58,078 nucleotides of DNA from Chlorobium sp. GTDB lineage: Bacteria; Bacteroidota; Chlorobiia; Chlorobiales; Chlorobiaceae. Both the position numbers and the translations under genes were made by a program. Location of the stretch: NCBI GenBank assembly GCA_028280025.1, contig JANQMO010000042.1, forward strand, positions 1 to 58,078, read 5' to 3'. This document shows, piece after piece, positions 1 through 7,563 of this stretch. Position 1 is the stretch's first letter. Each line of letters begins with the position of its first letter. The notes beneath the pieces are model-generated. The model did no database searches. It was not told the DNA's origin and saw only the letters and a program-made list of their open reading frames with translations.

Positions 1-1
1 C

Positions 2-163
2 AAGATCAGCGACAAGGCGAAATACAAGTATCTGGTCGATCTGATCGACGAGTTCAACATGATGAAAATCGACCGTTTCAGTCTCGATGACTTCACGGAT
101 GCCGATGCTGAGGCGGTAGGTCTGTTTGCATCGGCGGGCCAGGAAACGGGTGAACAGAACTGA
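2..163 (+). CDS. exbD: C-terminal fragment of an ExbD/TolR-type biopolymer transport protein
   Basis: The reading frame is open from the left edge and stops at TGA 161-163, leaving only the last 53 residues. The visible part is hydrophilic and reads like the periplasmic C-terminal domain of ExbD proteins, which work with ExbB to energise TonB from the proton-motive force. The strongest support is context: a TonB protein starts 32 bases downstream on the same strand. The N-terminal membrane anchor and its conserved aspartate are outside the window, so the call is inferred mainly from neighbourhood. Confidence 0.6.
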   Translation, partial: KISDKAKYKYLVDLIDEFNMMKIDRFSLDDFTDADAEAVGLFASAGQETGEQN

Positions 164-195
164 CTTCCAGGGCATCAAAAAAGGAGTAGAAGAGC

Positions 196-1008
196 GTGTC
201 CTCTCAGATTGATAAAATGCATGAATTTGCCGAGGAAAAAGCGAGCCGATGGTCATTTGGCGACGACTATCTCAATACCGATGTCCTTCGGGGTATTGCA
301 TACGGGAACCTTTTTCTTCGGAAGCAGAGCCACCTCTATCTTGTGCACGGTGTCATTGCTGCGGTGTTGCTCCTTGGCGGTTTCTGGCTGGCAAGCGCCA
401 ACTGGGGAACATTAACGGCATGGACCGGCCTTTTTGGTAAGAAAGAGGAGCACAAAGTGACCTACAGGGTTGTTACCAGTGTTACCCAGCTTCCTCCTCC
501 TCCTCCAATCGATAAACCGGAACCGCCGAAACCGGTACAGAAAACTGCTCCTCCGAAACCGGCGACTCCGCCGCCGAATGTCGGAAAGATCAAAAAGGTG
601 AAAAAGGAGGAGGCGCCTCCCGAGCAGACGCTTGCAACCCAGAAAGAGATCAAAAAGGCGATTCAGGAAGGGGCTGCGGATGCAGGGGCCGGCAGCGGAA
701 TCCTCGATGGTCCTGTTTTCGTGCCTTGCGAAATAATGCCGTCCTTCAAAAAGCAGAAAAAACCGAGATATCCCGAAACAGCACGCCGCGCGCGTATCGA
801 GGGCAAAGTGTTCGTCAGTGTTCTTGTTTCTGAAAACGGACTGCCGATCAAGGCTCATATTATGAAGCGGGTGCCCTCGGACCAGACGGTTTTTGACCAG
901 GCAGCCAGAGACGCCGTGATGCAGTCCAGATACAATCCCGGCATCCAGAACGGCACCCCGATCAAAGTATGGCTGACCGTCCCGATTCGATTTACATTGA
1001 GGGATTGA
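196..1008 (+). CDS. tonB: TonB-family energy transducer
   Basis: This 270-residue protein has the usual TonB layout. A cytoplasmic N-terminus of about 45 residues is followed by one membrane segment near residues 52-70. A proline/lysine-rich periplasmic spacer follows at about 97-140 (PPPPPIDKPEPPKPV), then a C-terminal TonB domain from about 180 with the typical RYPETARRARIEGKVFVSV stretch. TonB couples the inner-membrane proton gradient, through ExbB/ExbD, to outer-membrane receptors. The annotated start is GTG at 196 with a GGAG Shine-Dalgarno about 10 bases upstream. The N-terminal cytoplasmic part is longer than in E. coli TonB, as is common in Bacteroidota/Chlorobiota. It probably forms an operon with the exbD fragment upstream. 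Confidence 0.88.
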   Translation: MSSQIDKMHEFAEEKASRWSFGDDYLNTDVLRGIAYGNLFLRKQSHLYLVHGVIAAVLLLGGFWLASANWGTLTAWTGLFGKKEEHKVTYRVVTSVTQLPPPPPIDKPEPPKPVQKTAPPKPATPPPNVGKIKKVKKEEAPPEQTLATQKEIKKAIQEGAADAGAGSGILDGPVFVPCEIMPSFKKQKKPRYPETARRARIEGKVFVSVLVSENGLPIKAHIMKRVPSDQTVFDQAARDAVMQSRYNPGIQNGTPIKVWLTVPIRFTLRD

Positions 1009-1011
1009 TTG

Positions 1012-1270
1012 GTAGGTAGTAGGTAATGGGTAGTAGACTATCGATTTTTATTACCCGAACAACTACGGGCAGGCATCCCGACATGTTGGGCTCCCTAAAG
1101 TTAATTCGTTCTCCCTATCGAAAAACCGGCCTCCGGAAGGGCGAAAGATTTTTCGCCCCTACAGGTCAATCAAATCTTTTTTTTTCCACCAAGAACTCAA
1201 TACTCAGTACTCAGCACTCGTTGCCCATCGGTTATATCATACACCCCACACCCAACATCCCACATCTCAC
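1012..1270. repeat. Low-complexity intergenic repeat region (GGTAGTAGG-type and ACTCAGTACTCAG-type words)
   Basis: The 268 bases between tonB and the convergent DUF3098 gene hold no convincing gene. They contain the word GTAGGTAGTAGGTAATGGG near 1014, an ACTCAGTACTCAGCACTCG run near 1200-1218 and a CACACCCAACATCCCACATC run near 1246-1265. Similar words recur at 36945-37145, partly in the opposite orientation. No clear rho-independent terminator is visible. Confidence 0.6.
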
Positions 1271-1276
1271 ATTCTT

Positions 1277-1528
1277 CTACTTGCTCCTCACTCCTTTCTT
1301 CCTCCTGTACAGCAATGCAAACAGGATCAGGGCGTAGGCGCCGACAAGCAGGATCGGCGATATGTAGAGGGATAAAAATCCGTCCGCCCTGTTTTCGGCA
1401 TACATGAGCAAATAACCCAGGGCTATGATTGCTCCTCCGATACCTATAAGCAGGTAGTTGAACCCGTCGAGCGGCATCGGAGTTTTTGTTGCTGTGTCAG
1501 CCTTCTTTTTCTTCGCTGAAGATTTCAT
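1277..1528 (-). CDS. DUF3098-like small membrane protein
   Basis: This 83-residue protein has a lysine-rich N-terminus (MKSSAKKKKADTATKTP). Two predicted membrane helices follow, around residues 20-40 and 52-72, and a basic C-terminus ends the protein. The arrangement, with the GIGGAIIALGYLLM stretch, matches the DUF3098 family of Bacteroidota/Chlorobiota, whose function is unknown. The ATG at 1528 overlaps the 3' end of argD by 32 bases; an alternative start at 1477 (MPLDGFNY) would avoid the overlap. It is the last gene of the leftward ndh-argD unit, so it is probably translated from the same messenger. Confidence 0.7.
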   Translation of the reverse strand: MKSSAKKKKADTATKTPMPLDGFNYLLIGIGGAIIALGYLLMYAENRADGFLSLYISPILLVGAYALILFALLYRRKKGVRSK

Positions 1529-2696
1529 CGAGACAGTCCAGACAGATTTGTGCTTCTTCACTGGTTATGGTCAGGGGCGGCAGAAGCCTGACAACGTTTC
1601 CGCTGGTGGCGTTTACGAGAACCTTTCGTTTCAGCGCTTCCTGAACGTAATATGATGCATCGCGTTTGACCGTGGTGCCGATCATCAGGCCGTACTGGCG
1701 GATTTCCTGAATCTGCGGGTGCCTTGAAGCCATGTTTTCAAGACCTTCGCGTATGCTTTTTCCCGTTTCGACGGCACGTTCCATGAGGTTGTCATGGTAG
1801 ATGGCATCGATCAGGGCAAGACCCGCAGCGCAGGCTACCGGGTTGCCGCCGAACGTCGTACCGTGGCTGCCGGCCGAGAAAACTTCTTCGACTTTGCTGT
1901 TGCCAATGACCGCAGAGAGCGGAAGTCCTCCTCCGAGCGGTTTGGCAAGGCAGACCAGATCGGGCGCGATATCGAACTGCATGTAGCTGAAAAACGTTCC
2001 TGTTCTCCCGCATCCCGCCTGGATCTCGTCGGCTACCACAAGAAATCCGTGCTGGTCACGAAGTTCATTCAGAGCGGCGACAAATTCATCGGATATCCTG
2101 TGGATACCTCCTTCTCCCTGGATAAACTCGACAATAACGGCAGCGGTGTTCCCGTTCACCTTTTTTGCAAGATCACCGGGATCGTTAAACGCGGCATTTG
2201 TTGTGCCTGGCAGAAGCGGTTCGTATCCTTCAAGATATTTCGGTTTATCGGTCAGTGACATCGCCCCGTATGTCCTGCCATGAAAGCAGTTCGAAAGGGA
2301 GACGATTTCCCTTTTTTCCTGTTTGCCGGAACGGGACGCCCATTTTCTCGACAGTTTCAGGGCGGCTTCAACAGCTTCCGTGCCGCTGTTTGCAAGGAAT
2401 ACCTTGGACAGGCCTGAAATATCGAGCAGTGTTTCAGCAAGCCTGAACTGCGGTTCGAGCATGAAGAGATTCGAGGCATGGATGATCCTTTCGGACTGCC
2501 GTACAATGGCGTCGATGACTCTCCTGTCTCCGTACCCGAGAGCACTGACGCCGATTCCCGAGATCATATCAAGATAGCGCGACCCGTCGGAGGTGAAGAG
2601 ATAGCTTCCCTCGCCATGCGTCACAGCAAGGGGGAGGCGGGCGTAATTATGAAAAAACAATTGCTGTTCCGTTTCCTTGTTTATGTCAAGACTCAT
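1497..2696 (-). CDS. argD: Acetylornithine aminotransferase (class III PLP aminotransferase)
   Basis: The 399-residue protein has the class III aminotransferase pattern: substrate-binding GIGVSALGYG near the N-terminus, NSGTEAVEAALKLSRK for cofactor-phosphate binding, VADEIQAGCGRTG containing the PLP-contacting aspartate, and CLAKPLGGGLPLSAVIG with the Schiff-base lysine. ArgD makes N-acetylornithine in arginine synthesis and can also act on succinyl-diaminopimelate for lysine. Length fits ArgD; an ornithine aminotransferase is the main alternative. It lies 36 bases downstream of the small membrane protein gene and overlaps the DUF3098 gene. Confidence 0.85.
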   Translation of the reverse strand: MSLDINKETEQQLFFHNYARLPLAVTHGEGSYLFTSDGSRYLDMISGIGVSALGYGDRRVIDAIVRQSERIIHASNLFMLEPQFRLAETLLDISGLSKVFLANSGTEAVEAALKLSRKWASRSGKQEKREIVSLSNCFHGRTYGAMSLTDKPKYLEGYEPLLPGTTNAAFNDPGDLAKKVNGNTAAVIVEFIQGEGGIHRISDEFVAALNELRDQHGFLVVADEIQAGCGRTGTFFSYMQFDIAPDLVCLAKPLGGGLPLSAVIGNSKVEEVFSAGSHGTTFGGNPVACAAGLALIDAIYHDNLMERAVETGKSIREGLENMASRHPQIQEIRQYGLMIGTTVKRDASYYVQEALKRKVLVNATSGNVVRLLPPLTITSEEAQICLDCLDEIFSEEKEG

Positions 2697-2732
2697 GATG
2701 CGATCTGCTGATTGTCGGTTTTGCTGTTTTTG

Positions 2733-2978
2733 TCAGACCTCTCCTTGTTTCGACCGGAGTTTCGATATGCCCTGCCAGAGCTTCCACAGCCCGTATGAGC
2801 CTGTAAGCAGGGCGATCATATAGGCATCTTCCCTCCGGCTTCCGTCAGGCAGATCGAGGAAAAACGCGATATAGAGCGCAAGGCCGAGGAAAATGACGGA
2901 TGAAAAGAGAGGCATTATCTTCGGAAACGAAACCTGACGCAGCCGCTTTGATATATGCGCATTCTTTTCGGACGTCAT
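2733..2978 (-). CDS. Small two-helix membrane protein coupled to ndh
   Basis: The 81-residue product has a basic N-terminus and two predicted membrane helices (about residues 20-40 and 50-66), then a basic tail. I do not recognise the family. Its start codon overlaps the ndh stop in an ATGA arrangement (2975-2978), which indicates translational coupling. It might assist or anchor the NADH dehydrogenase, but that is inference from position only. Confidence 0.65.
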   Translation of the reverse strand: MTSEKNAHISKRLRQVSFPKIMPLFSSVIFLGLALYIAFFLDLPDGSRREDAYMIALLTGSYGLWKLWQGISKLRSKQGEV

Positions 2979-4273
2979 TGCTCAGGCACATCGTTCACTT
3001 TTTCCGGCTCACATACATTGTCCGGGTAGAAACGCCATTCCCTGTTGACGATGAGCCGTGCACCCCTGCCGAAAGTAAAGTACGACCAGCCCCACTGAAG
3101 AAGGACGAACACCCTGTGCTTGAAGGTCGTCAGATAATAGATATGCACGAGCAGCCAGGTCAGCCAGGCGAAACTTCCGTGAAACCTGAGGCTGCCGATC
3201 TCGACGATCGCCTTGTTTCTTCCGATTGTAGCCATTTGCCCCTTGTCTTTGTAGCGGAATGGCTTTCTCGGTTTTCCCTTCAGCTCAAGGAGAATGTTTC
3301 TGGCGATGGCATTTCCCTGCTGTGATGCAACCGGTGCCATGCCCGGAAGCGGGTGTTCGGTATGGTGTGAGAAATGTGCCTGGTCGCCGCCGACAAATAT
3401 ATCCGGATAGCCCGGAATGCTCAGGTCTTCCTCGACCACGATCCTTCCAAGGCGGTCGGTTTCGACGCCCATACTATCACCGATACCGATTGCGCGAACT
3501 CCCGCCGCCCAGAGTACGGTTGCCGATTCTATTCGTTCCTTGCCGATCTGTACCCCGTTTTCATCGACATCTGTTACCATGCTGCTTGGCCAGACCTGAA
3601 CCCCGAGTTTTTCAAGTTCTCTTGTCGCCTTGCTTGCCAGTTCGGGGCAGAACGAGCCGAGAATCCTCGGGGCAGCCTCGACAATAAATATTCTCGTGAG
3701 CTTGGGATCGATTTGTTTGTAATATTTGGAGAGCGTATAACGGCTCATTTCTCCTATCGATCCTGCGAGTTCGACACCCGTTGGTCCTCCTCCGACGATG
3801 ACAAACGTCAGCAGTTTTTTACGTTCAATCGGGTCGTTCGTACGTTCCGCCGCTTCGTATGCTTCCATGACGCGTCGGCGTATTTCAGTTGCCTGTGCAA
3901 TGATTTTCAGTCCCGGTGCATGCTCTTCCCATTCTTCATTCCCGAAATAGTGGTGTACGACGCCGCAGGCGAGAATCAGATAGTCGTAGGACATCTCCCC
4001 GAAATCAGTCATAATGACTTTTCGTTCTTTATCGACGTTCTCGACAGTTCCCTTGAAGACCGTGATGTTCCGGTATCGTGCAAGCATATTTCTCAGTGGT
4101 TCCGAAATATCCCCGGCACCCAGCGCCGACATCGCCACCTGGTAGAGCAAAGGCTGGAAAAGGTGATAATTTTTCTTGTCGATAAGGGTGATCCTGACGT
4201 CACGCCTGTTACCGAGTTGTTTTGCTGCATTGATGCCGGTAAAACCGCCACCAACAATTACGACATGCTTCAT
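2975..4273 (-). CDS. ndh: Type II NADH:quinone oxidoreductase (NDH-2)
   Basis: This 432-residue flavoprotein starts with an FAD-binding VVIVGGGFTGINAAKQLG motif and has a second dinucleotide-binding motif FVIVGGGPTGVELAGSIGEM around residue 160. A third FAD-contacting segment, DIFVGGDQAHF, lies near residue 290. This is the two-Rossmann-fold plan of non-proton-pumping NADH dehydrogenases that reduce membrane quinone. The C-terminal region (about 345-400) is hydrophobic and aromatic-rich, fitting the membrane-associating part. In a strict anaerobe it could balance NADH against the menaquinone pool. It is the first gene of the leftward unit and is divergent from the Rrf2 gene. Confidence 0.88.
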   Translation of the reverse strand: MKHVVIVGGGFTGINAAKQLGNRRDVRITLIDKKNYHLFQPLLYQVAMSALGAGDISEPLRNMLARYRNITVFKGTVENVDKERKVIMTDFGEMSYDYLILACGVVHHYFGNEEWEEHAPGLKIIAQATEIRRRVMEAYEAAERTNDPIERKKLLTFVIVGGGPTGVELAGSIGEMSRYTLSKYYKQIDPKLTRIFIVEAAPRILGSFCPELASKATRELEKLGVQVWPSSMVTDVDENGVQIGKERIESATVLWAAGVRAIGIGDSMGVETDRLGRIVVEEDLSIPGYPDIFVGGDQAHFSHHTEHPLPGMAPVASQQGNAIARNILLELKGKPRKPFRYKDKGQMATIGRNKAIVEIGSLRFHGSFAWLTWLLVHIYYLTTFKHRVFVLLQWGWSYFTFGRGARLIVNREWRFYPDNVCEPEKVNDVPEQ

Positions 4274-4545
4274 CGATACTATCCTGGTATGCGTCTGTAT
4301 AAGTCTTTCCGATATGCAGCAATAGCCGCTGCATTCGGCTGTGAGGTATTATGGCTTTGATTCTTGTGACAGAGCGGCCTTCCTGTTTTCGCTTCTTATT
4401 ATAGAGTAATTTTCATAAATATAAAATTTTGTCTCCCGGGCCGGTATTTTCTTTTTCGGCAAAGAACTACAGTATCCCCTGGGCTGCTTCAGCCGCTTGC
4501 ATGCCGTGTTCTGCTGTTGTGTCGTTGCGCATGATGTGCTTTTTA
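4274..4545. other. Non-coding DNA between ndh and the Rrf2 operator
   Basis: No open frame with coding character is seen. The region must hold the leftward ndh promoter. An AT-rich stretch lies around 4385-4430, but I cannot assign -35/-10 boxes with confidence. Confidence 0.4.
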
Positions 4546-4608
4546 CAAGAATATTCTTGACTATTCCGATCGATTTTTATTTATTAAAGCTATAAAAAAC
4601 AGTCAAGA
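4546..4608 (+). promoter_or_regulatory. Probable operator/promoter of the Rrf2-cysK operon with TCTTGACT inverted repeats
   Basis: A perfect 14-bp palindrome, CAAGAATATTCTTG, covers 4546-4559. It overlaps TCTTGACT at 4555-4562, and an exact inverted copy, AGTCAAGA, lies at 4601-4608, 12 bases before the Rrf2 start codon. The TTGACT words could also serve as a -35 element, with AT-rich DNA following. Rrf2-family regulators bind inverted repeats of this general type, so autoregulation is plausible. The assignment is inferred. Confidence 0.45.
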
Positions 4609-4617
4609 TAGTTTATT

Positions 4618-5028
4618 ATGTTTTCACTGAGCGCCAAGGCACATTACGGGTTGGCGGCCATGCTTGATCTGGCGGACAGCTTCGGTAAGGACCGGCTGCA
4701 AATCAGGCAGATTGTCGAGCAGAGGGGCATCCCGAAAAACTATCTGGAACAGATTTTCAACCGGCTGGTAAAGGCCGGTCTGGTGAAAAGTGTCAGGGGC
4801 AACAGGGGAGGGTACGAGCTTGCCGACAGTCCGCGGAATCTTGCGGTTTTCTCGATTCTCGAAGCTCTCGAAGGGCCGCTCGATATTGTCAGGGAACATG
4901 ATGCCAAAGCGGTAAGGGAGACGTTCGGCAACCTTGAGAACGTCATCAGGGAACACTTTTCCATGTCCCTGGATGAGCTTCTTGAAAAGGAGAGAAGGTA
5001 TGGGGAGAGACGGATATATTACATATAA
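4618..5028 (+). CDS. Rrf2-family transcriptional regulator (CymR-like)
   Basis: The 136-residue protein begins MFSLSAKAHYGLAAMLDLAD and continues with the winged-helix features of the Rrf2 family, including the IPKNYLEQIFNRLVKAGLVK recognition region and the RGNRGGYELA wing. It has no cysteine in the loop where IscR binds its Fe-S cluster, so Fe-S sensing is unlikely. The family includes CymR, which controls cysteine metabolism by interacting with CysK. Here the gene is directly upstream of a cysteine synthase gene and heads the sulfur operon, which supports a similar job. Palindromic TCTTGACT sites lie just upstream. Confidence 0.85.
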   Translation: MFSLSAKAHYGLAAMLDLADSFGKDRLQIRQIVEQRGIPKNYLEQIFNRLVKAGLVKSVRGNRGGYELADSPRNLAVFSILEALEGPLDIVREHDAKAVRETFGNLENVIREHFSMSLDELLEKERRYGERRIYYI

Positions 5029-5170
5029 GGACACCTCTATTAATTTGCTGCGCACCATGATTACTTCGTTGATCGGTGCTCAAAATCCTTATGTACTCCG
5101 TGTACACTCCGGTTTCTGCGCTTCGTTCGCCTTGTACTCAAGGCGCTCGCGACAATTTATAGCGGTGCCT
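5029..5170 (+). repeat. Miniature inverted-repeat element A (family 1)
   Basis: The 142-bp stretch starts right after the Rrf2 stop codon with GGACACCTCTATTAATTTG and ends with GACAATTTATAGCGGTGCCT, which is an imperfect inverted copy of the start. It has no open frame. The same two ends, in opposite orientation, bound the element at 8366-8695. The left end shares GCGCACCATGATTAC with the right end of that second copy. This looks like a non-autonomous insertion of MITE type between the regulator and cysK. Confidence 0.7.
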
Positions 5171-5198
5171 ATGGTTTTTAATGGAATGATTCACGGGA

Positions 5199-6116
5199 TT
5201 GCGATACGCTGAAGACATAACCGGGCTTGTGGGAAAAACTCCCCTTGTAGCGCTGAACCGGCTTTTCGGGAACGGGAACCGGGTGCTGGCAAAACTCGAA
5301 CAGTACAATCCCTGCGGGTCGGTCAAGGACAGGGCGGCACTTGCCATGATCGACAGTGCCGTTGAGAGGGGTGAACTCGAGCCTCATGGCACGATAATCG
5401 AAGCTACCAGCGGAAACACGGGAATTGCTCTTGCGTTCATCGCCGCTGTCAGGAAATACAGGCTCATTGTGGTCATGCCTGATTCAATGAGCGTCGAAAG
5501 AAGAAAGCTTCTTGCGTTTTTCGGAGCGGGAATCGAGCTGACGCCCGCCCATCTTGGAATGGAAGGCGCCATTGCGAAAGCGGAAGAATTGCATGCTTCC
5601 CTGCAGGGTTCTTTTCTTGTCCGTCAGTTTGACAATCCTTCAAATGCGGAGGTTCATGAAAACACAACGGCCAATGAAATATTGCAGGATACCGACGGGA
5701 GCGTTAACGCTATCGTTGCAGGAGTGGGAACAGGAGGAACAATAACCGGAATAGCAAGAAAGGTGAAGAAAGAGTGTCCATCGGTGAAGATTGTCGCCGT
5801 CGAGCCGGCTAACTGTGCCGCTCTGAGCGGTGAGCCCCCCGGGCCGCATGCAATACAGGGTATCGGAGCCGGGTTCATTCCTTCCATCGTGGACAGAGAG
5901 CTGATTGACGAAGTGGTTACGGTAACCGATGAGGACGCGATGCAGTGGATGCAGAGGGTTGTTCTTCAAGAGGGTATACTGGCTGGAATTTCATCGGGAG
6001 CTGCAGCCTGCGGAACCGCAGCATACATAAAAAACAAGGGAATACAGGATTCGACGATCGTGACACTGTTTCCCGATACCGGGGAAAGATATCTGAGTAT
6101 AACCACAAAAATATGA
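5199..6116 (+). CDS. cysK: Cysteine synthase (O-acetylserine sulfhydrylase family)
   Basis: The 305-residue PLP enzyme shows the cysteine synthase signatures NPCGSVKDRAALAMI (Schiff-base lysine), EATSGNTGIALAFIAA (substrate loop), GVGTGGTITGIARK (phosphate loop) and a GIGAGFIPSIVD segment typical of CysK. Family members replace the acetyl or phosphate group of an activated serine with sulfide, or with a protein thiocarboxylate in the CysM/CysO case. The start is TTG at 5199, just beyond repeat element A. The stop overlaps the sulfur-carrier start in ATGA at 6113-6116. The link to a carrier protein and a JAMM protease makes use of a protein-bound sulfur donor worth considering. Confidence 0.88.
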   Translation: MRYAEDITGLVGKTPLVALNRLFGNGNRVLAKLEQYNPCGSVKDRAALAMIDSAVERGELEPHGTIIEATSGNTGIALAFIAAVRKYRLIVVMPDSMSVERRKLLAFFGAGIELTPAHLGMEGAIAKAEELHASLQGSFLVRQFDNPSNAEVHENTTANEILQDTDGSVNAIVAGVGTGGTITGIARKVKKECPSVKIVAVEPANCAALSGEPPGPHAIQGIGAGFIPSIVDRELIDEVVTVTDEDAMQWMQRVVLQEGILAGISSGAAACGTAAYIKNKGIQDSTIVTLFPDTGERYLSITTKI

Positions 6117-6334
6117 TTATGAAACTGACGATCAACGGTGAAAAAAAAGAGGTTGCGCGGGAATCCATGACGGTGAAAGAATTACTTGCGCACCAGGGTG
6201 TTGAAATGCCGGACATGGTTTCCGTTCAGATCAACGGGGATTTTCTTGAGCGGGATGCTTTCGATTCGAGAATTGTCAGGGAAGGCGACGAAATTGATTT
6301 TCTCTATTTCATGGGAGGAGGAAGCTCCGCGTGA
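6113..6334 (+). CDS. ThiS/CysO/HcyS-like ubiquitin-fold sulfur carrier with masked C-terminus
   Basis: The 73-residue protein has a ubiquitin-like ThiS pattern: short beta start (MKLTINGEKKEV), SMTVKELLAHQGV helix and a C-terminal FLYFMGGGSSA. ThiS proteins normally end in Gly-Gly, where an E1-like enzyme forms an adenylate and then a thiocarboxylate. Here three or four residues follow the glycines, so a protease must trim the tail. That matches CysO of Mycobacterium and HcyS of Wolinella, both processed by a JAMM protease; one is encoded in this operon. The start overlaps the cysK stop and its stop overlaps the next start (GTGA). A second possible start is the ATG at 6119. Confidence 0.85.
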   Translation: MIMKLTINGEKKEVARESMTVKELLAHQGVEMPDMVSVQINGDFLERDAFDSRIVREGDEIDFLYFMGGGSSA

Positions 6335-7563
6335 AAGGTTTTACCACAAAAGCGCTGCATACCGGATATCCCAAAAAGGATGTGCACGGGGCTCTTCGTC
6401 CGCCGTTGTATGATTCCGTTGCTTTCGAGTTTGAAAGTGCCGGACGGATTCAGGAAGCGTTCGAAGGAAAGCGGCCGGCGCATACGTACAGCAGGATTTC
6501 CAATCCGACCGTGGAGGATTTCGAAACGAAAATCCGGGTTCTTGCCGGTTCACGCGGGGTCATCGCGCTTTCATCCGGTATGGCCGCCATTACCAATGTC
6601 ATGCTCGCCCTCTGTTCAGCCGGAAGTAACATCGTTTCGAGCCGGCACCTGTTTGGAAACACCATATCGCTGTTTGAAAAGACGCTGGGGGACTGGGGTC
6701 TCGAAGTACGCTACGCCGATATGAACAATCCGGCTTCCATAGAAAGCAGGATCGACGAAAAGACCCGTGTATTGTATCTCGAAACGATAACCAATCCGCA
6801 GCTCGAAGTCGTGGATATTTCTGTCGTTTCCGGTTGCGCGGAGACGTTCGGGATCCCTCTCGTGCTTGATGGTACGCTGACAACGCCTTACCTGTTCAGC
6901 TCGAGGGATTACGGGGTCGCGGTGGAGGTTATTTCCACAACCAAGTATATATCGGGCGGGGCAACCGGGGTTGGCGGGATCATTATCGATAACGGTGTGT
7001 TCGACTGGAACGGGTCGCCGAAAATCTCCCCGCTTACCGGGCAGTACGGGCAGTTTGCCTTTCTTGCCAAACTGCGCAGGGAGGTTTTCAGGAACTGCGG
7101 TTCCTGCATGGCCCCGCATCACGCATGGATGAACACGCTCGGCCTCGAAACCCTGGCTCTGCGCATTCAGAAGAGCTGCGATAACGCAATGGAGATTGCC
7201 CGGTTTCTTGCCGGACAGGAAAAAATCAGGACCGTCAACTATCCCGGCCTGCCGACATCACAGAGCCATGCAGTCGCGGCAAGGCAGTTCAATGGAAGGT
7301 TCGGAGGGCTGGTTGCTTTTGAGCTCGAGGACAGGGAGCAGTGTTTCCGCTTTATCGACAGTCTCGGGATCATCAGGAACGCGACAAACCTCAACGATAA
7401 TAAAAGCCTGATCATTCATCCCGCTTCGACGATATTCAGTGAATATTCTGTTCAGGAACGCCGCGATATGGGTATTGCGGACAACATGCTGAGGCTGTCG
7501 GTCGGCATCGAGGACCTGGAAGATTTGACAGATGACATAAAAAATGGAATAGAGAGCATATGA
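6331..7563 (+). CDS. O-acylhomoserine sulfhydrylase / cystathionine gamma-synthase family enzyme (MetY-like)
   Basis: This 410-residue Cys/Met-metabolism PLP enzyme shows AHTYSRISNPTVEDFETKI, the LSSGMAAITNVML cofactor loop, LETITNPQLEVVDI and STTKYISGGATGVGG with the PLP lysine. The family either condenses an acylated homoserine with cysteine (cystathionine) or with sulfide (homocysteine). In Wolinella a MetY of this family uses the thiocarboxylated carrier HcyS to make homocysteine. Gene order here, directly after the carrier with a GTGA overlap and before a ThiF-like gene (ATGA overlap), supports the same role. The start is GTG. Exact acyl preference cannot be read from the sequence. Confidence 0.85.
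   Translation: MKGFTTKALHTGYPKKDVHGALRPPLYDSVAFEFESAGRIQEAFEGKRPAHTYSRISNPTVEDFETKIRVLAGSRGVIALSSGMAAITNVMLALCSAGSNIVSSRHLFGNTISLFEKTLGDWGLEVRYADMNNPASIESRIDEKTRVLYLETITNPQLEVVDISVVSGCAETFGIPLVLDGTLTTPYLFSSRDYGVAVEVISTTKYISGGATGVGGIIIDNGVFDWNGSPKISPLTGQYGQFAFLAKLRREVFRNCGSCMAPHHAWMNTLGLETLALRIQKSCDNAMEIARFLAGQEKIRTVNYPGLPTSQSHAVAARQFNGRFGGLVAFELEDREQCFRFIDSLGIIRNATNLNDNKSLIIHPASTIFSEYSVQERRDMGIADNMLRLSVGIEDLEDLTDDIKNGIESI

Noticed and set aside
412..858. 148-residue leftward frame opposite tonB
   Set aside because: It is the antisense of the proline-rich TonB region; Pro/Lys-rich coding creates long antisense frames.
1026..1337. 103-residue rightward frame after tonB
   Set aside because: It runs through repeat words, has no ribosome site and no protein-like composition; it also overlaps the DUF3098 gene.
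4618..5028. IscR (Fe-S sensing Rrf2) assignment
   Set aside because: The three cluster cysteines of IscR are absent.
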